Shown here piece by piece: positions 28,030 through 36,978 of a DNA stretch of 64,000 nucleotides. How positions within the stretch are numbered: position 1 is the stretch's first letter; each line of letters starts with the position of its first letter. Position numbers and translations under genes: made by a program. Source of the stretch: Actibacterium pelagium (GTDB lineage Bacteria > Pseudomonadota > Alphaproteobacteria > Rhodobacterales > Rhodobacteraceae). The notes below the pieces were generated by a model that had not been told where the DNA came from, did no database searches, and saw only the letters and a program-made list of their open reading frames with translations. The DNA lies in the NCBI RefSeq assembly GCF_002285415.1, contig NZ_NSBU01000004.1, positions 558,001 to 622,000 on the forward strand, given 5' to 3'.

Positions 28030-28165
28030 GCGGTGCGGGAAAATCACAAAGGCACTAGAATTTTGTATTCCTTTGTCGCCTGAGTTGCTCACAGCGTTCT
28101 ATTCGAAGATATTTTCAGCTAAGATAATTTGTGTTTAAGTTCAGCGAAGACTGTTGGGGGTCACC

Positions 28166-29158
28166 GTGAAACCTATTTTAGCTACCAGTGCTATTTTGAC
28201 TGTTCTAGCCGCTCCGGCATTTGCCGATCTTTCTCTTAACATGAAGGCGGACGCCGGGCTGGTCGGTGGGGAAGATTTTTTCCTCTATCTGTCCGATGGT
28301 TCTCTTTTCGTGCCTGACGGCGATACGCATCTTTATACTGAGATCAATGCCCAAGCTGTTGGTCGGGGCGAGACGGACAATGGCCTTAGCTTTGGCGCTT
28401 CGGTTGATCTGGACGTCCTCAATAATTCAGACGGCACAATTGACGATGCCCGCATTTGGGTTTCAGGCCGCTTTGGCACCCTAGGCATTGGTGATTTCGA
28501 CGGTGCCTTTGACTGGGCCATGCGCGAGGCGCACTTGGGCCTGACCATTGATGATACCGAAAAGCACGCTGGCTGGAGCGGGAACTCTGGTCTCGACGGC
28601 ACTTATAACGGCACCATCTTGCGCTATGTCTATTCGGGCAACGGTTTCGCCGTGGCGACGTCTTTAGAACTGGACGAGTACGGCAATGATCCGGTTATCG
28701 GGATCGGGGGACGCTACACAATCAATCACAACGCGGGTGATGTCACGTTTGGCGTCGGGTATCAAAAGGGTGATGGACCCTTCGATTCAGATGATACGCA
28801 AGAGATTTGGGGTGTTAGCGTTACGGCTGAATTCTATAACGGATTTGAAGCGGTCCTAAACTATTCGCGGTACGACTATGACGATGATTTCACCGGTACC
28901 TTCAATGGAGACTGGAAATTTGAACACATTGGTCTTGCGGTCGGATACACCATTGATGATCTGACAGTTTCAGCGAACTGGGGCCAGATTGACCAAAGCG
29001 GCACGTATAGTTGGCGAAACAACACGTTCGAAGGCTACTCGCTGGTCGCAAATTACGATCTCGGCGGTGGTGCAGAGGTCCGTGCGGGTTATGCCCATGG
29101 CTCAGGAGATGGCGAAAATTATGACCATTGGTCACTTGGTATGTCGTTCAGCTTCTAA
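28166..29158 (+). CDS. Second porin-like outer-membrane protein
   Basis: A 330-residue outer-membrane beta-barrel protein, distantly related to the upstream porin: signal peptide (ILATSAILTVLAAPAFAD), the shared block TDNGLSFGASVDLD and RFGTLGIGDFDGAFD, and a C-terminal aromatic end (LGMSFSF). It is longer by about 58 residues, has relaxed codon use and lower GC, so it is probably much less expressed. The GTG at 28166, preceded by GGGGG, gives a normal signal peptide; a TTG at 28154 is in the same frame. It has its own terminator. Confidence 0.82.
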   Translation: MKPILATSAILTVLAAPAFADLSLNMKADAGLVGGEDFFLYLSDGSLFVPDGDTHLYTEINAQAVGRGETDNGLSFGASVDLDVLNNSDGTIDDARIWVSGRFGTLGIGDFDGAFDWAMREAHLGLTIDDTEKHAGWSGNSGLDGTYNGTILRYVYSGNGFAVATSLELDEYGNDPVIGIGGRYTINHNAGDVTFGVGYQKGDGPFDSDDTQEIWGVSVTAEFYNGFEAVLNYSRYDYDDDFTGTFNGDWKFEHIGLAVGYTIDDLTVSANWGQIDQSGTYSWRNNTFEGYSLVANYDLGGGAEVRAGYAHGSGDGENYDHWSLGMSFSF

Positions 29159-29180
29159 GGCTTACCTTTAATGTTTAATC

Positions 29181-29205
29181 AGGGCAGGCTCGGGCCTGCC
29201 CTTTT
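29181..29205 (+). terminator. Intrinsic terminator of the second porin gene
   Basis: A 9-bp stem AGGGCAGGC/GCCTGCCCT with loop TCGG is followed by TTTT, 22 bases after the stop codon. Confidence 0.88.
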
Positions 29206-29276
29206 GCGTTTAGCCCTTCAATTTGACGGGCGCGTCGTGATAGCGCTGAGGGAAGCCAAGCAATAGAGGTGCCACG

Positions 29277-29930
29277 GTGAGCCTGACTGAAATCAAGACG
29301 CGAGTAGCCAAAGCCTGCAAATCTGCCGGACGGAACGTGGAAGATGTGACGCTGATCGCTGTGTCCAAGGTCCAGCCATTGGAACGGGTAGAGGCGGTTC
29401 TGGAAGAGGGTCACCGAATCTTCGGGGAAAACCGAGTGCAGGAAGCACAAGGCAAATGGCCGGATTTCATGGCGCGGTATTCTGGCGTCGATCTGCATCT
29501 TCTTGGTCCGCTGCAGACCAACAAGGCGAAACAGGCGGTGGAGTTGTTCAGCACGATTCACTCTGTCGACCGGCCTAAGCTGGCACGCAAACTGGCCGAT
29601 CTAGCGCAGGACCGCGGCAGTTCGCCGGACCTGTTCCTTCAAATCAACACCGGGGAAGAACCGCAGAAGGCTGGCGTATTGCCGTCCGAGGCGGACGATT
29701 TCGTGGCAGAGGTTCGGGCCTTGGACCTGCCCATCAAAGGCCTGATGTGTATCCCGCCTGTCGACGAAGAACCCTCGCTGCATTTTGCCCTTTTGGCCAA
29801 GATCGCCGCGCGCAATGGGCTGACAGGTCTGTCGATGGGGATGAGCGGTGATTTCGAACGGGCGATTGTCCTTGGGGCGACGCATATCCGCGTGGGATCC
29901 GCCATTTTCGGGGCGCGGGATTACGGTTGA
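29277..29930 (+). CDS. yggS: YggS-family pyridoxal phosphate homeostasis protein
   Basis: A 217-residue PLP-binding TIM-barrel protein without catalytic activity in most studies; it buffers PLP and affects amino-acid balance. The PLP-lysine is in LIAVSKVQPLE, with FGENRVQEAQGK, LHLLGPLQTNKAKQ and GLSMGMSGDFERAI. The start is a GTG at 29277 with GAGG eight bases upstream. The phosphate-binding end RVGSAIFGARDYG is complete. It is convergent with the next gene. Confidence 0.93.
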   Translation: MSLTEIKTRVAKACKSAGRNVEDVTLIAVSKVQPLERVEAVLEEGHRIFGENRVQEAQGKWPDFMARYSGVDLHLLGPLQTNKAKQAVELFSTIHSVDRPKLARKLADLAQDRGSSPDLFLQINTGEEPQKAGVLPSEADDFVAEVRALDLPIKGLMCIPPVDEEPSLHFALLAKIAARNGLTGLSMGMSGDFERAIVLGATHIRVGSAIFGARDYG

Positions 29931-29936
29931 ACCGCC

Positions 29937-31058
29937 TTAGGGATTGGTGAACCTAAGCAGGCGCACCTCTTGCGTAGTAAGGTGCACGGCATAAACACGC
30001 GTTGCCGGATTTTCATCGTCCGAGTTGGCTTCTAACAGCAACCAATCCTCTTCATAGGTTTTTGGGATCAACGACGGCGCGTGCTCGTTTCCATAGTTGA
30101 AGATGTCGGTCAGGCCCGGAAACGCGTTCACCAGTATCTTCGAGTGCCGGACCCCCCCGTCCAGATCGTAAACACGAATCTCTCCGGGGCGCGAGAACGC
30201 CCCGGTCATGATCAGCTGCCGTTCCGGGGCATGATAATACAGCTTCATGGCATCGTAGCCGTTCAGGCTGTCTATGATCGACCATTCACCAGTCTTCGTA
30301 TCGACACTGTAGATGAACCCTTCGCCCCCGAAGGTGATCCCGTAGATCACGCCGTTTTCGACATCAAATGCCGAGCCGCTTGGAAAGACAGGCGTTGGCA
30401 GCCTTGGGTCAACCGGGAAAACCCGCGTGTCCTCGCCGACCGTCAGGTACATCCCGTTTTCCTCGAACCGAAGGTCGTAGACGGGGGGCTTGTTTTTGCC
30501 GCCCAACCAGTCGCGCAGCGCTTTGGGCAGGTCATGCGTATCCGCGACCAAGTCTGCCAGATAGTCTCGTGATAACACCGTTGTGTTGGTGTCGACGCGA
30601 TCCACGACAAAGCCGCCTTTGGGGGCGACTTGAACGCCTTGAAAGCTGCTGATCCGTTCCGTGCCCATCCTGTCGGTCAAATGGGTGATGAGGGCCCTGA
30701 ATTTCTCGCCTTGAGGGTGGTGGGTCATGGGGATGCCGGGCGTGGCGTTGCCGACAAAAGGCGTGCCAAAGAACAGGACTTGGCTGTTTGACGTCTCTTC
30801 CCCGCCCAAAAGGATGTTCTCAATGATCGTGCCCGGGGTGGCCGTGACCGACCATTCTATGGGGCTGGAATCCAGAAGCACCAGTACAACAGAGCTGCCG
30901 GGGCGATCGATCAAAACCTGCGCGGTTGGTGGGGGTAGATCGGGGCGCGACGGCCCAATGCCTTGCCTTGCCGCGACCACGTGCAGTTCCCGACCCTCGG
31001 CGAATGCCGACAATGGAAACAGCAAGATCAGTAGCAAGACTAGGTGGTGACGGGTCAT
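29937..31058 (-). CDS. Secreted protein of unknown function with a propeller-like C-terminal half
   Basis: A 373-residue protein I do not recognise. A Sec signal peptide is clear (LVLLLILLFPLSAFA, cleavage near residue 20). The N-terminal part contains VLVLLDSSPIEWSVTATPGT. The C-terminal half has repeated short strands with patterns like GVIYGITFGGEGFIYSVDTK, GEWSIIDSLNGYDAMKL and GEIRVYDLDGGV, which suggest a beta-propeller; this is inference from the pattern only. Start at 31058 was chosen for the signal peptide. It lies 65 bp downstream of an L,D-transpeptidase on the same strand, so it may be periplasmic and linked to the envelope. Confidence 0.7.
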   Translation of the reverse strand: MTRHHLVLLLILLFPLSAFAEGRELHVVAARQGIGPSRPDLPPPTAQVLIDRPGSSVVLVLLDSSPIEWSVTATPGTIIENILLGGEETSNSQVLFFGTPFVGNATPGIPMTHHPQGEKFRALITHLTDRMGTERISSFQGVQVAPKGGFVVDRVDTNTTVLSRDYLADLVADTHDLPKALRDWLGGKNKPPVYDLRFEENGMYLTVGEDTRVFPVDPRLPTPVFPSGSAFDVENGVIYGITFGGEGFIYSVDTKTGEWSIIDSLNGYDAMKLYYHAPERQLIMTGAFSRPGEIRVYDLDGGVRHSKILVNAFPGLTDIFNYGNEHAPSLIPKTYEEDWLLLEANSDDENPATRVYAVHLTTQEVRLLRFTNP

Positions 31059-31123
31059 TTGGGTGCCCGGGCAAAACACGATTGCGCAAAGCTTAGCACT
31101 GCGGGAGGTGCGACGCGAGTTAT

Positions 31124-31621
31124 CTAGCCCCGCACGATCAGGTGACTGTCCGGCAACAGATTGCGGGCGATCCAAAACAGGTGGTCGCGACGGAAGGCCA
31201 CGCAGCCTTCGGTCGGATAGCCGGGCCGGCGCCATTGGTGCAGGAAGATGGCCGAGCCTTTTCCGGGCGTTGCGTCCGGCCAGTTCCAATCGGTGATCAG
31301 AACCAGATCATACAGGGGATCGCTGCGCCGAAGGGCTTCATGACTGGGTGCATAGGGTGCGCGGACGTGGTGGTTGTATTCGGGCGCTGCCGGGTCATCG
31401 GACCACAGATCATTGGGGCCAATCGGTGTGGCCCAGGGCACGGGTGCCGGAATGCGGTCGGGCCGAAAATAGACCCCGACGATCTGGTGGCGCCCAACCG
31501 GCGTGGCGCCGTCGCCCTCGCGCTTGTCGGTTAGGATTCCCCCGCGACCAATGGAGCAGGGGAAATACTGTCCCCTAAATCGCAATCCACGCGGTGTCAG
31601 GACCAAGTCGTCAGGCGTCAC
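31124..31621 (-). CDS. L,D-transpeptidase (YkuD) family protein
   Basis: A 165-residue YkuD-domain protein. The catalytic block is [19 protein letters not shown]: His followed by the TEGC cysteine motif, a variant of the usual S/T-x-GC. Family members form 3-3 crosslinks in peptidoglycan or attach proteins to it. No signal peptide is visible, so it may be cytoplasmic or exported in an unusual way. It overlaps the ribA stop by four bases. Confidence 0.82.
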   Translation of the reverse strand: MTPDDLVLTPRGLRFRGQYFPCSIGRGGILTDKREGDGATPVGRHQIVGVYFRPDRIPAPVPWATPIGPNDLWSDDPAAPEYNHHVRAPYAPSHEALRRSDPLYDLVLITDWNWPDATPGKGSAIFLHQWRRPGYPTEGCVAFRRDHLFWIARNLLPDSHLIVRG

Positions 31622-32715
31622 AGAAGATGCCCCGACTTCGCCGCTTTGGTCGCCAGATAGCCCGCGTTCTGCGGGGTTTTTCCGACTTTCAGCGGTACGC
31701 GATCCACGACCTCGATCCCATGGGCCCGCATCATCTCGACCTTGCGGGGGTTGTTGGTCAAAAGCTGAACCGACGAAAAGCCAAGCTCTTTCAGGATGGC
31801 GGCGCCAATCCGGAAATCGCGCTCGTCATCTTCGAACCCAAGACGGTGGTTGGCCTCGACAGTGTCAAAGCCTTGATCCTGCAGTGAATAGGCACGCATC
31901 TTGTTGGCAAGGCCAATGCCACGCCCTTCTTGGTTCAGATACAGCAGAATGCCAGAACCCTGCGCGCCCATCTGTTCCAAAGCTGCATGCAGTTGCGGCC
32001 CGCAATCGCATTTCAAAGACCCCAGAACGTCGCCGGTGAAACAGGCGGAGTGCAGCCGCGCTAAAACCGGCGAGTGACGATCAGGCTGGCCAATTTCGAT
32101 TGCATAATGCTCTTCGCGCCCGTCTTCCGGGCGGAAAATGTGCAACCGACCTGCTTGGGCAACCTGCATGGGCAGGCGCGCATGGATGACTGCGGCCATG
32201 GGGCTGGTTTGCGACAGGATCGGCGAAACCAGATCGCGGTTCAGGAAGGTCAGATTGTGATCGGCTGCGAATTGCGCCGCATCCTGCAGCGGGCAGGTGA
32301 CCACCGCGGGCAGAAGTTGCGAATTCTTGGCAAGGGTGATGGCAAGTCGATGCAAGTCCACCTGACCTTCGCGGCAAGATGCCAGCGGGCCCTTCATCGG
32401 GTGCAGCAGATCATCCGCCGGGTCGGCCAACGCGCGGATCCACCCAAGGTCGGCTTGCGACGGGATCACGATCCGGGCGACGTCGCCATCATAACAGCGC
32501 GCTTTCAGGGTCTCGGCCCGCCGCGCGGTCAGAACCAGCGTGGGCTCACCGGAAATTCCCCGGAAATCTGCCAGTCGTTCTGCTGACAGGGTTTCGGCCG
32601 ATATGGCCAGCACCGCACCTGCATCGTCCTGCAACACGACCGGAAGGCCCATGCGCAAATCAGCATATGCGCGGGCCAGTCGTTCGGTTGGTGTTGGCAG
32701 CAAAGAAGTCATCAA
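31618..32715 (-). CDS. ribA: GTP cyclohydrolase II RibA with non-canonical N-terminal domain
   Basis: A 365-residue protein. The C-terminal 200 residues are a complete GTP cyclohydrolase II: zinc ligands in [18 protein letters not shown], then [13 protein letters not shown] and [11 protein letters not shown], the first enzyme of riboflavin synthesis. The N-terminal 150 residues resemble the position of DHBP synthase in RibBA fusions, but I do not see the DHBP synthase active-site acids, so this domain may be inactive or regulatory. The stop overlaps the downstream L,D-transpeptidase start. Confidence 0.88.
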   Translation of the reverse strand: MMTSLLPTPTERLARAYADLRMGLPVVLQDDAGAVLAISAETLSAERLADFRGISGEPTLVLTARRAETLKARCYDGDVARIVIPSQADLGWIRALADPADDLLHPMKGPLASCREGQVDLHRLAITLAKNSQLLPAVVTCPLQDAAQFAADHNLTFLNRDLVSPILSQTSPMAAVIHARLPMQVAQAGRLHIFRPEDGREEHYAIEIGQPDRHSPVLARLHSACFTGDVLGSLKCDCGPQLHAALEQMGAQGSGILLYLNQEGRGIGLANKMRAYSLQDQGFDTVEANHRLGFEDDERDFRIGAAILKELGFSSVQLLTNNPRKVEMMRAHGIEVVDRVPLKVGKTPQNAGYLATKAAKSGHLL

Positions 32716-32866
32716 TTCGTCCAGTTGTCCCCCGCGATGTAATCTGCTTTGACGGAAATTGAAACATTTCGCGGTGTTACGACACGCTTGCGTGAGCGCA
32801 TTGTCGCAAATCTTGCCGAAATCGTCCGTGAAGGCCAGATCAGATCAGAGTTCAATGGAGGACCGC

Positions 32867-33553
32867 ATGGCGAACATTCAGAAGATTTTGCTGGTAGACG
32901 ATGATGACGACCTGCGCGAAGCACTCAGCGAGCAGCTGGTCATGACAGAGGATTTCGATGTCTACGAAGCTGACAGCGGTTCAACCGCAATGGAGCGCGT
33001 GAAAGAAGCGATCTACGATCTGGTGATCCTGGATGTGGGCCTGCCCGATACCGATGGCCGCGAATTATGTCGCCTGATGCGCAAGCAGGGTGTGAAATGC
33101 CCGATCCTGATGCTGACCGGTCACGACAGTGACGCCGACACGATTCTTGGTCTGGACGCTGGTGCCAACGACTATGTCACCAAGCCCTTCAAGTTTCCGG
33201 TCCTTCTGGCCCGTATCCGCGCACAACTGCGCCAGCACCAGCAGTCGGAAGACGCGATCTTCCAGCTTGGGCCGTACACGTTCAAACCCGCCACCAAGAT
33301 GCTGGTGACAGAGGATGACCGTAAGATCCGCCTGACGGAAAAAGAGACCAATATCCTGAAATTCCTCTACCGCGCATCGGAAGGCGTGGTCGCCCGCGAT
33401 GTGCTACTGCACGAGGTCTGGGGCTATAATGCCGGGGTGACGACCCACACATTAGAGACACATATTTACCGTCTTCGGCAAAAAATTGAACCAGAACCGT
33501 CCAATGCGCGCCTTCTTGTGACCGAATCTGGCGGCTATCGTTTGAATGCGTGA
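32867..33553 (+). CDS. OmpR/PhoB-type response regulator (CenR-like, orphan)
   Basis: A 228-residue response regulator. The receiver domain (residues 1-118) has the acidic pocket DDDDD, the phosphorylation Asp in VILDVGLPDTDG and the Lys in NDYVTKPFKFP; the C-terminal winged helix has VWGYNAGVTTHTLETHIYRLRQKIEP. No histidine kinase gene is adjacent. The sequence resembles the essential CenR envelope regulator of alphaproteobacteria, but I could not check this. ATG 32867 is chosen because GGAGG precedes it by five bases. An excellent terminator follows. Confidence 0.9.
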   Translation: MANIQKILLVDDDDDLREALSEQLVMTEDFDVYEADSGSTAMERVKEAIYDLVILDVGLPDTDGRELCRLMRKQGVKCPILMLTGHDSDADTILGLDAGANDYVTKPFKFPVLLARIRAQLRQHQQSEDAIFQLGPYTFKPATKMLVTEDDRKIRLTEKETNILKFLYRASEGVVARDVLLHEVWGYNAGVTTHTLETHIYRLRQKIEPEPSNARLLVTESGGYRLNA

Positions 33554-33605
33554 CAGAGTTACGCCCCCCATGCCGGGGTAATGGCATGAACCTCCCTGTT
33601 GGACT

Positions 33606-33634
33606 GACCCGGTATTTTTACCGGGTCTTTTTTT
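33606..33634 (+). terminator. Intrinsic terminator after the response regulator gene
   Basis: A perfect 9-bp stem GACCCGGTA/TACCGGGTC around TTTT, followed by seven T. It is the strongest terminator in the window. Confidence 0.95.
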
Positions 33635-33655
33635 GTGGAATGCAGCGGGTTAGCA

Positions 33656-34378
33656 ATGGGTATGACCAAGGCATTGCGTGAAACCGATCTTTACCCGGCT
33701 GTGAAAAGCTTCCTCGAAGGCCAAGGCTATGAGGTCAAGGCAGAGATCGGGGCGGCCGATATCGTTGCCTGCCGTGACGGGGATGACCCGCTGGTCGTCG
33801 AGCTGAAGACCGGGTTTTCCCTGTCCTTGTTCCATCAGGGCGTTGCCCGGCAGTCATTGACCGATTGCGTTTATCTGGCGGTGCCTCGTGGAACGGGGAA
33901 ACGGTTTCAAAGCGCGTTGAAGAGCAACGTGGCTTTGTGCCGGCGTTTGGGGTTGGGGCTGATCACCGTTCGGTTGCGAGATGACTTTGTCGAGGTGCAC
34001 TGCGATCCGGGCCCTTATCGCCCCCGGCAATCCAAGGTGCGAAAGACACGGCTATTGAGGGAATTCGCCCGACGCGTGGGCGATCCGAACGAAGGTGGCG
34101 CGCAAAAGCAAAACCTGATCACCGCCTATCGGCAGGACGCGCTGGCCTGCGCGCGCCATTTGCATATCCAGGGACCTACCAAGGGGGCCAAGGTGGCAAA
34201 GGCCACTGGTGTCGAGAAGGCGACAAGGCTGATGGCCGATAACCACTATGGTTGGTTCGAGCGCGTCGAAAAGGGCGTCTATGGCCTGACAGCGCAGGGG
34301 GGCAGCGCCTTGGACAGCTACGCGACCATCGCGGATCGCACCAAAGCGGGGTCCGAAACAAGCGGAGGTTCAGAATGA
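33656..34378 (+). CDS. DUF2161 family putative PD-(D/E)XK-type nuclease-like protein
   Basis: A 240-residue protein of the DUF2161 group. The N-terminal half has the nuclease-fold pattern AEIGAADIVACRDGDDPLVVELKTG: Asp in ADIV and E-x-K in VELKTG. The target is unknown. The C-terminal half carries a winged-helix-like segment (VEKATRLMADNHYGWFERVEKGVYGL). The start at 33656 or 33662 is preferred because the longer frame begins with a GTG inside the terminator. It overlaps the DUF924 start (ATGA). Confidence 0.75.
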   Translation: MGMTKALRETDLYPAVKSFLEGQGYEVKAEIGAADIVACRDGDDPLVVELKTGFSLSLFHQGVARQSLTDCVYLAVPRGTGKRFQSALKSNVALCRRLGLGLITVRLRDDFVEVHCDPGPYRPRQSKVRKTRLLREFARRVGDPNEGGAQKQNLITAYRQDALACARHLHIQGPTKGAKVAKATGVEKATRLMADNHYGWFERVEKGVYGLTAQGGSALDSYATIADRTKAGSETSGGSE

Positions 34379-35055
34379 CCGGTACAGATTGGTCGAAGAT
34401 TGGGCCCGAAGACGTGTTGGCATTCTGGTTTCCCGACGACAGTCACTGGGAAGACGAGGACCGTCATATCGCCTTCTGGACATGGCGGATGCAGGGGCAG
34501 GCCCATGAAGCGATCGAAGCGCAGTTCTCTGATCTGACCCGTGCCGCCGCCGAGGGGCAATTGGATCACTGGGCCGACACACCGCGTGGGCGGCTGGCCT
34601 TGGTGATTGCGCTGGATCAGTTTCCACGCTCGATCTGGCGGGACACGCCGGGGGCTTTTGCGCAGGACCTCAAGGCGACGGGGTTGGTGTTGCAGGCCTT
34701 TAAGAATGGCCACTACGACGCGTTGCCCCATGTCTGGGAAAAGCAGTTCTATCTGATTGCCTGTTCGCATTGCGAGGGGCCCGATCTTCCGGCCCGGTCC
34801 GAGGACCTGATCATCCGCGCGTCGGCGTTGGCGGACGAGGCCCCCGAGAACATTCGGCACATGTACCAAGGGGCCGCCCAACGCCCGAAGCTTACCAAGT
34901 GGGTGGCCGAACAGTTTGGCCGTCACCCGCACCGAAACGAGGTCTTGGGGCGGATTTCTACGCTCAAAGAGCTAGAGTATCTGGCGAAGGATTGTCTGCC
35001 CCATCAGAACATGGTGACTGACTTCTGCGAGGTCCACGGTATCGACTTGGGTTGA
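34375..35055 (+). CDS. DUF924 family protein
   Basis: A 226-residue DUF924 protein with the family blocks VLAFWFPDD, DTPRGRLALVIALDQFPRS and HRNEVLGRISTLKELEYL. The fold is all-helical (TPR-like); the function is unknown although the family is widespread. GGAGG at 34364-34368 precedes the ATG, which overlaps the DUF2161 stop by four bases. Confidence 0.88.
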   Translation: MTGTDWSKIGPEDVLAFWFPDDSHWEDEDRHIAFWTWRMQGQAHEAIEAQFSDLTRAAAEGQLDHWADTPRGRLALVIALDQFPRSIWRDTPGAFAQDLKATGLVLQAFKNGHYDALPHVWEKQFYLIACSHCEGPDLPARSEDLIIRASALADEAPENIRHMYQGAAQRPKLTKWVAEQFGRHPHRNEVLGRISTLKELEYLAKDCLPHQNMVTDFCEVHGIDLG

Positions 35056-35112
35056 ACCGCGCGAGCCCCGCACATAGGGTCGGCCGGAACGTTTTGACAC
35101 AGGACCGCGCAC

Positions 35113-35901
35113 ATGCCCTTTACCCTTGCCACATGGAACATCAACTCTGTCCGCCTGCGGGAACCCATCGTGCGCAAACTGCTGCAAGAAGAAGGACCGG
35201 ATGTCCTGTGCCTGCAGGAATGCAAAAGCCCGGTCGACAAGATCCCGCTGGAAAGCTTTGCCGAGCTTGGCTACGGCCACATGGTTGCGCGCGGGCAAAA
35301 GGGCTACAACGGCGTGGCGATCCTGTCGAAGCTGCCGATTGAAGAGGCTGGCGCCTTTGATTTCGCCGATCTCGGTCATGCCCGCCACATCGCTGGGCGG
35401 CTGGAAAACGGCACCGTTATCCACAATTTCTATGTCCCTGCGGGCGGTGACAAGCCGGACCGTGAGGTGAACGATAAGTTCGGGCAGAAACTGGATTACC
35501 TGACCGATATGCGCGACTGGTTCCAAGACAACCGCCCCGAAAAGTCGATCCTTGTGGGCGACCTGAACATTGCGCCGCGCGAAGACGATGTCTGGAATCA
35601 CAAGCAGCTTCTGAAGATCGTCAGCCACACACCGATCGAGGTCGAACACCTTGGCAATGTTCAGGAAGAAGGTAATTGGGTCGACGTGACCCGCGCCGAT
35701 ATCCCCGAAGGCCTGCTGTACAGCTGGTGGTCTTATCGCGCCAAAGATTGGGATGCTGCAGATAAGGGCCGTCGTCTGGATCACATCTGGGCGTCCAAGG
35801 ACATCTCTGCCGCGGCTCATGGTTCACGCATCCTGCGCGACGCGCGCGGCTGGGAAAAGCCAAGTGACCACGCCCCGGTCTTTGCGACCTTCGATCTTTA
35901 A
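35113..35901 (+). CDS. xthA: Exodeoxyribonuclease III (AP endonuclease)
   Basis: A 262-residue EEP-fold nuclease for base-excision repair, cutting DNA 5' of abasic sites and removing 3' blocks. Catalytic blocks are intact: WNINSVRL, LQECKSP, VGDLNIAPREDDVWN, RRLDHIWAS and SDHAPV. It follows DUF924 by 57 bp on the same strand. Confidence 0.95.
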   Translation: MPFTLATWNINSVRLREPIVRKLLQEEGPDVLCLQECKSPVDKIPLESFAELGYGHMVARGQKGYNGVAILSKLPIEEAGAFDFADLGHARHIAGRLENGTVIHNFYVPAGGDKPDREVNDKFGQKLDYLTDMRDWFQDNRPEKSILVGDLNIAPREDDVWNHKQLLKIVSHTPIEVEHLGNVQEEGNWVDVTRADIPEGLLYSWWSYRAKDWDAADKGRRLDHIWASKDISAAAHGSRILRDARGWEKPSDHAPVFATFDL

Positions 35902-35965
35902 GGTCGCTGGCTGGCGCCGGTTCTTCGTTCAGATTTGGAAAAAACACCTATATCGGGCGTCTGAA

Positions 35966-36000
35966 CCCGGTGGTTGGCTTTTGCAAGCCTTGGCACCGGG
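35966..36000. other. Two-tier hairpin between xthA and the thioredoxin gene
   Basis: An outer 7-bp stem CCCGGTG/CACCGGG encloses an inner 5-bp stem GGCTT/AAGCC with loop TTGC, separated by a small internal loop. There is no T run, so it may be a weak terminator or a structured leader of the downstream gene. Confidence 0.5.
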
Positions 36001-36051
36001 ACCCGCGCACGCCATATAGGGGTCGAAACAGACTTCAGAAGGAATGACCCC

Positions 36052-36957
36052 ATGCTGGAATTCGGTCAGGACACTGCCGCCCCCGCCGCTGATTTGATCA
36101 AGGACGTCTCGGAAGCAACGTTCATGGCAGACGTGGTTGAGGCCAGCAAAGAAGTGCCGGTCATCGTCGATTTCTGGGCGCCGTGGTGTGGCCCTTGCAA
36201 GACGCTTGGCCCGCAGCTTGAAGCTGCTGTGACCGCAGCCGGTGGCAAGGTGCGCATGGTCAAGGTCAATGTGGACGAGAACCAGATGATTGCGGGCCAG
36301 ATGCGCGTGCAGTCGATCCCCACGGTCTATGCGTTCCACGACGGCCAGCCGGTCGACGGGTTCCAAGGCGCTGTGGCCGGGTCCGAGGTGCAGGCATTTG
36401 TTGATCGTGTTGCGGCCCTTGGCGGCGACGGTGGTTTGGCCGAGGCCGTCGAGGCCGCCGAAACCATGTTGGAAGCAGGCGAAGTCGCCGATGCCGCGCA
36501 GACATTTGCCGCGATCCTTGGTGAAGACCCCTCGAACGCGGCTGCCTATGGTGGCCTGATCCGCGCCCATCTTGCGCTGGAAGAGGTCGAGAACGCCGAG
36601 CAACTGCTGACGAACGCCCCTGATGACATTGCCAAAGCGCCCGAGCTGGAAGCAGCGCGCGCGCAGGTCGAGCTTGCCAAGCAAGCCGCAGACGCGGGCC
36701 CTGTCGCGGAACTGCGCGCTGCCGTGGATGCGGATGCGGACAACCATCAGGCCCGGTTCGACCTGGCGCAGGCCTTGCATGCCAATGGCGACGTTCAGGA
36801 AGCTGTGGATGAATTACTGGAACTGTTCCGCCGGGATCGCGAATGGAATGACGCTGCCGCCAAGGCGCAGCTGTTCACGATCTTCGATGCGCTACAGCCG
36901 CAGGACCCGATTGCACTGACCGGCCGTCGCAAGCTGTCGTCGATGATCTTTGCCTAA
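36052..36957 (+). CDS. Thioredoxin-TPR fusion protein (CnoX/YbbN-like)
   Basis: A 301-residue protein with an N-terminal thioredoxin domain (DFWAPWCGPCKTLGPQLE, active site CGPC) and a C-terminal TPR region (about residues 130-300: AAETMLEAGEVADAAQTF, PSNAAAYGGLIRAHLAL). E. coli CnoX is a chaperedoxin that protects proteins during oxidative stress and works with GroEL; unlike that protein this one keeps a full thioredoxin active site. The start at 36052 fits the family and has GAAGGA upstream. Confidence 0.9.
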   Translation: MLEFGQDTAAPAADLIKDVSEATFMADVVEASKEVPVIVDFWAPWCGPCKTLGPQLEAAVTAAGGKVRMVKVNVDENQMIAGQMRVQSIPTVYAFHDGQPVDGFQGAVAGSEVQAFVDRVAALGGDGGLAEAVEAAETMLEAGEVADAAQTFAAILGEDPSNAAAYGGLIRAHLALEEVENAEQLLTNAPDDIAKAPELEAARAQVELAKQAADAGPVAELRAAVDADADNHQARFDLAQALHANGDVQEAVDELLELFRRDREWNDAAAKAQLFTIFDALQPQDPIALTGRRKLSSMIFA

Positions 36958-36978
36958 ACGGCAAACCGGACTAAGTTG

